Below, piece after piece: positions 5,738-6,541 of a stretch of 6,541 nucleotides of DNA. Position 1 is the stretch's first letter, and every line of letters starts with the position of its first letter. Origin of the DNA: Acidobacteriota bacterium (lineage in GTDB: Bacteria; Acidobacteriota; Terriglobia; Terriglobales; Acidobacteriaceae); the NCBI GenBank assembly GCA_021778875.1, contig JAJYBT010000152.1, positions 1 through 6,541 on the forward strand. The letters are read 5' to 3'. Under the pieces are notes generated by a model, which did not search any database, was not told the DNA's origin, and was given only the letters and a program-made list of their open reading frames with translations. The position numbers were made by a program, and so were the translations under genes.

Positions 5738-6541
5738 ATGCGCGAAGAACTCAAAGAGGCCATCTCACTGCTCCAGAAGGAAGACGCTGCGAGCGTGCAG
5801 AGGGCGCTGCAGCTCATGCAGGACACGGTTTACTCCTTCAGCATGAAGGTCTGCGGGCATCGCGAAGACGCCGAGGACACGATGCAAGACGTACTGGTGA
5901 GCTCGCTGCCGCACCTGGCGAAGATCAACAGCCCGCAGGCTCTCTCCGTATGGCTGTACACAGCGGCGAAGAACCGCTGCTGGCGCAGCCGGAAGAAGCT
6001 CTCGTATCGCAAGTCGGTGGCGCTGGAAGACCTGATGCCGAACGAGGCGGAGCTGAGTGCGCTGCTGGCATCCACTGGGGCCACGCCGGAGCAAAGCGCG
6101 CTGCAGCGGCAGGACCAGCAGCTGGTACACCAGGCTGTTTTGAAGCTTCCGCCGCAATACCGGATTGTGCTGGTGCTGCATGACATGGAAGAGCTGGAGA
6201 CGGAGCTGGTGGCCAAAGTGCTATCGCTGAAGCCAGGAACTGTGCGCGTGCGGCTGCATCGCGCGCGGCTGCTGGTGCGCAAGGAGATGGACAAGCTGCT
6301 GAGCCGGGCGGCGCAGGAGGCATCGGCCCGCGGCAAGGCGAAAGGTAAGCGTCCAAAAGAATGCACGGAGCTCTTCGGCAACTTGTCGGAATACCTAGAT
6401 GGACGGCTGAAGCCGAAGACTTGCGACCAGATGGAGGCGCACATTGCGGCCTGCCCGGAGTGCATCGCCTTTATCGGCGACCTGAAGCGCGCGATTGACC
6501 GCTGCCGGAAGCTGGATATTCCGCTGAATAGCGAGGTTTGC
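5738..6541 (+). CDS. ECF sigma-70 factor fused to a zinc-finger anti-sigma (ZAS/zf-HC2) domain, partial
   Basis: The frame is open for 268 codons from ATG 5738 to the right edge without a stop. The N-terminal part is an ECF-type sigma factor. Region 2 (about residues 17-85) includes HREDAEDTMQDVLV and VWLYTAAKNRCWR. Region 4 (about 131-190) includes LKLPPQYRIVLVLHDMEE, and then a helix-turn-helix with LKPGTVRVRLHRARLLVRKE, which should contact the -35 box. After a short basic linker (about 191-208) comes a zinc-binding domain with Cys209, His235, Cys239 and Cys242. Its Cys-x25-His-x3-Cys-x2-Cys spacing is that of ZAS/zf-HC2 anti-sigma domains. Such domains are usually separate proteins that hold the sigma factor inactive; here they share one chain, so autoregulation is a fair inference. 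ATG 5738 is the only standard start in frame after the stop at 5654. Its Shine-Dalgarno is weak (AGAG), and a GGAGG at 5698-5702 is too far away to serve it. Anything after residue 268, including a membrane segment, is unseen. Confidence 0.9.
   Translation, partial: MREELKEAISLLQKEDAASVQRALQLMQDTVYSFSMKVCGHREDAEDTMQDVLVSSLPHLAKINSPQALSVWLYTAAKNRCWRSRKKLSYRKSVALEDLMPNEAELSALLASTGATPEQSALQRQDQQLVHQAVLKLPPQYRIVLVLHDMEELETELVAKVLSLKPGTVRVRLHRARLLVRKEMDKLLSRAAQEASARGKAKGKRPKECTELFGNLSEYLDGRLKPKTCDQMEAHIAACPECIAFIGDLKRAIDRCRKLDIPLNSEVC

Noticed and set aside
5538..5846. Small open frame in the hemY/sigma gap
   Set aside because: It overlaps the sigma gene start by more than 100 bases, has no ribosome binding site and no motif.
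5830..6465. 211-codon open frame antisense to the sigma factor
   Set aside because: Low-complexity Ser/Arg/Cys-rich translation opposite well-conserved sigma region 4; a shadow frame.

Overview
The window reads as a stretch of ordinary, dense, high-GC bacterial chromosome with five protein-coding genes, two of them cut by the window edges. The gene content suggests Acidobacteriota (Terriglobia/Acidobacteriaceae type): a secreted GH35 beta-galactosidase, a HemY-type porphyrinogen oxidase followed by an AhbD/NirJ-like radical SAM protein, and an ECF sigma factor with a built-in zinc-finger domain. That taxon is an inference from style and content, not from a marker gene. No tRNA, rRNA, CRISPR array, insertion sequence or phage gene was seen.

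Left part (1-2883). A PfkB-family sugar kinase runs leftwards off the window. It is transcribed divergently from an exported GH35 beta-galactosidase gene (1045-2883). The 188-base gap between them holds a plausible promoter for the kinase and a short perfect hairpin in the likely galactosidase leader. Together they look like a small carbohydrate-use locus: one enzyme releases galactose or another terminal sugar outside the cytoplasm, the other phosphorylates a sugar inside. The kinase substrate is unknown.

Middle part (2884-5488). The galactosidase gene converges on a two-gene leftward operon, with a perfect 11-bp inverted repeat between them as a shared terminator. The operon is hemY (5488-4064) followed by a radical SAM/SPASM protein (4071-2938). 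The second gene starts inside the hemY stop region and its Shine-Dalgarno sequence lies in the last hemY codons, so the two are probably translationally coupled. This pairing points to a role for the radical SAM protein in heme synthesis, for example an AhbD-like decarboxylation of coproheme. This is the most interesting hypothesis in the window.

Right part (5489-6541). A 249-base divergent gap carries a CRP/FNR-type palindrome, GTGA-N6-TCAC, placed about 41 bases upstream of a possible hemY start site. Rightward from the gap is an ECF sigma-70 factor whose reading frame continues without a break into a zinc-binding anti-sigma (ZAS, zf-HC2) domain with the spacing Cys-x25-His-x3-Cys-x2-Cys. 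Regulator and inhibitor-type sensor are therefore joined in one polypeptide, which runs off the right edge.
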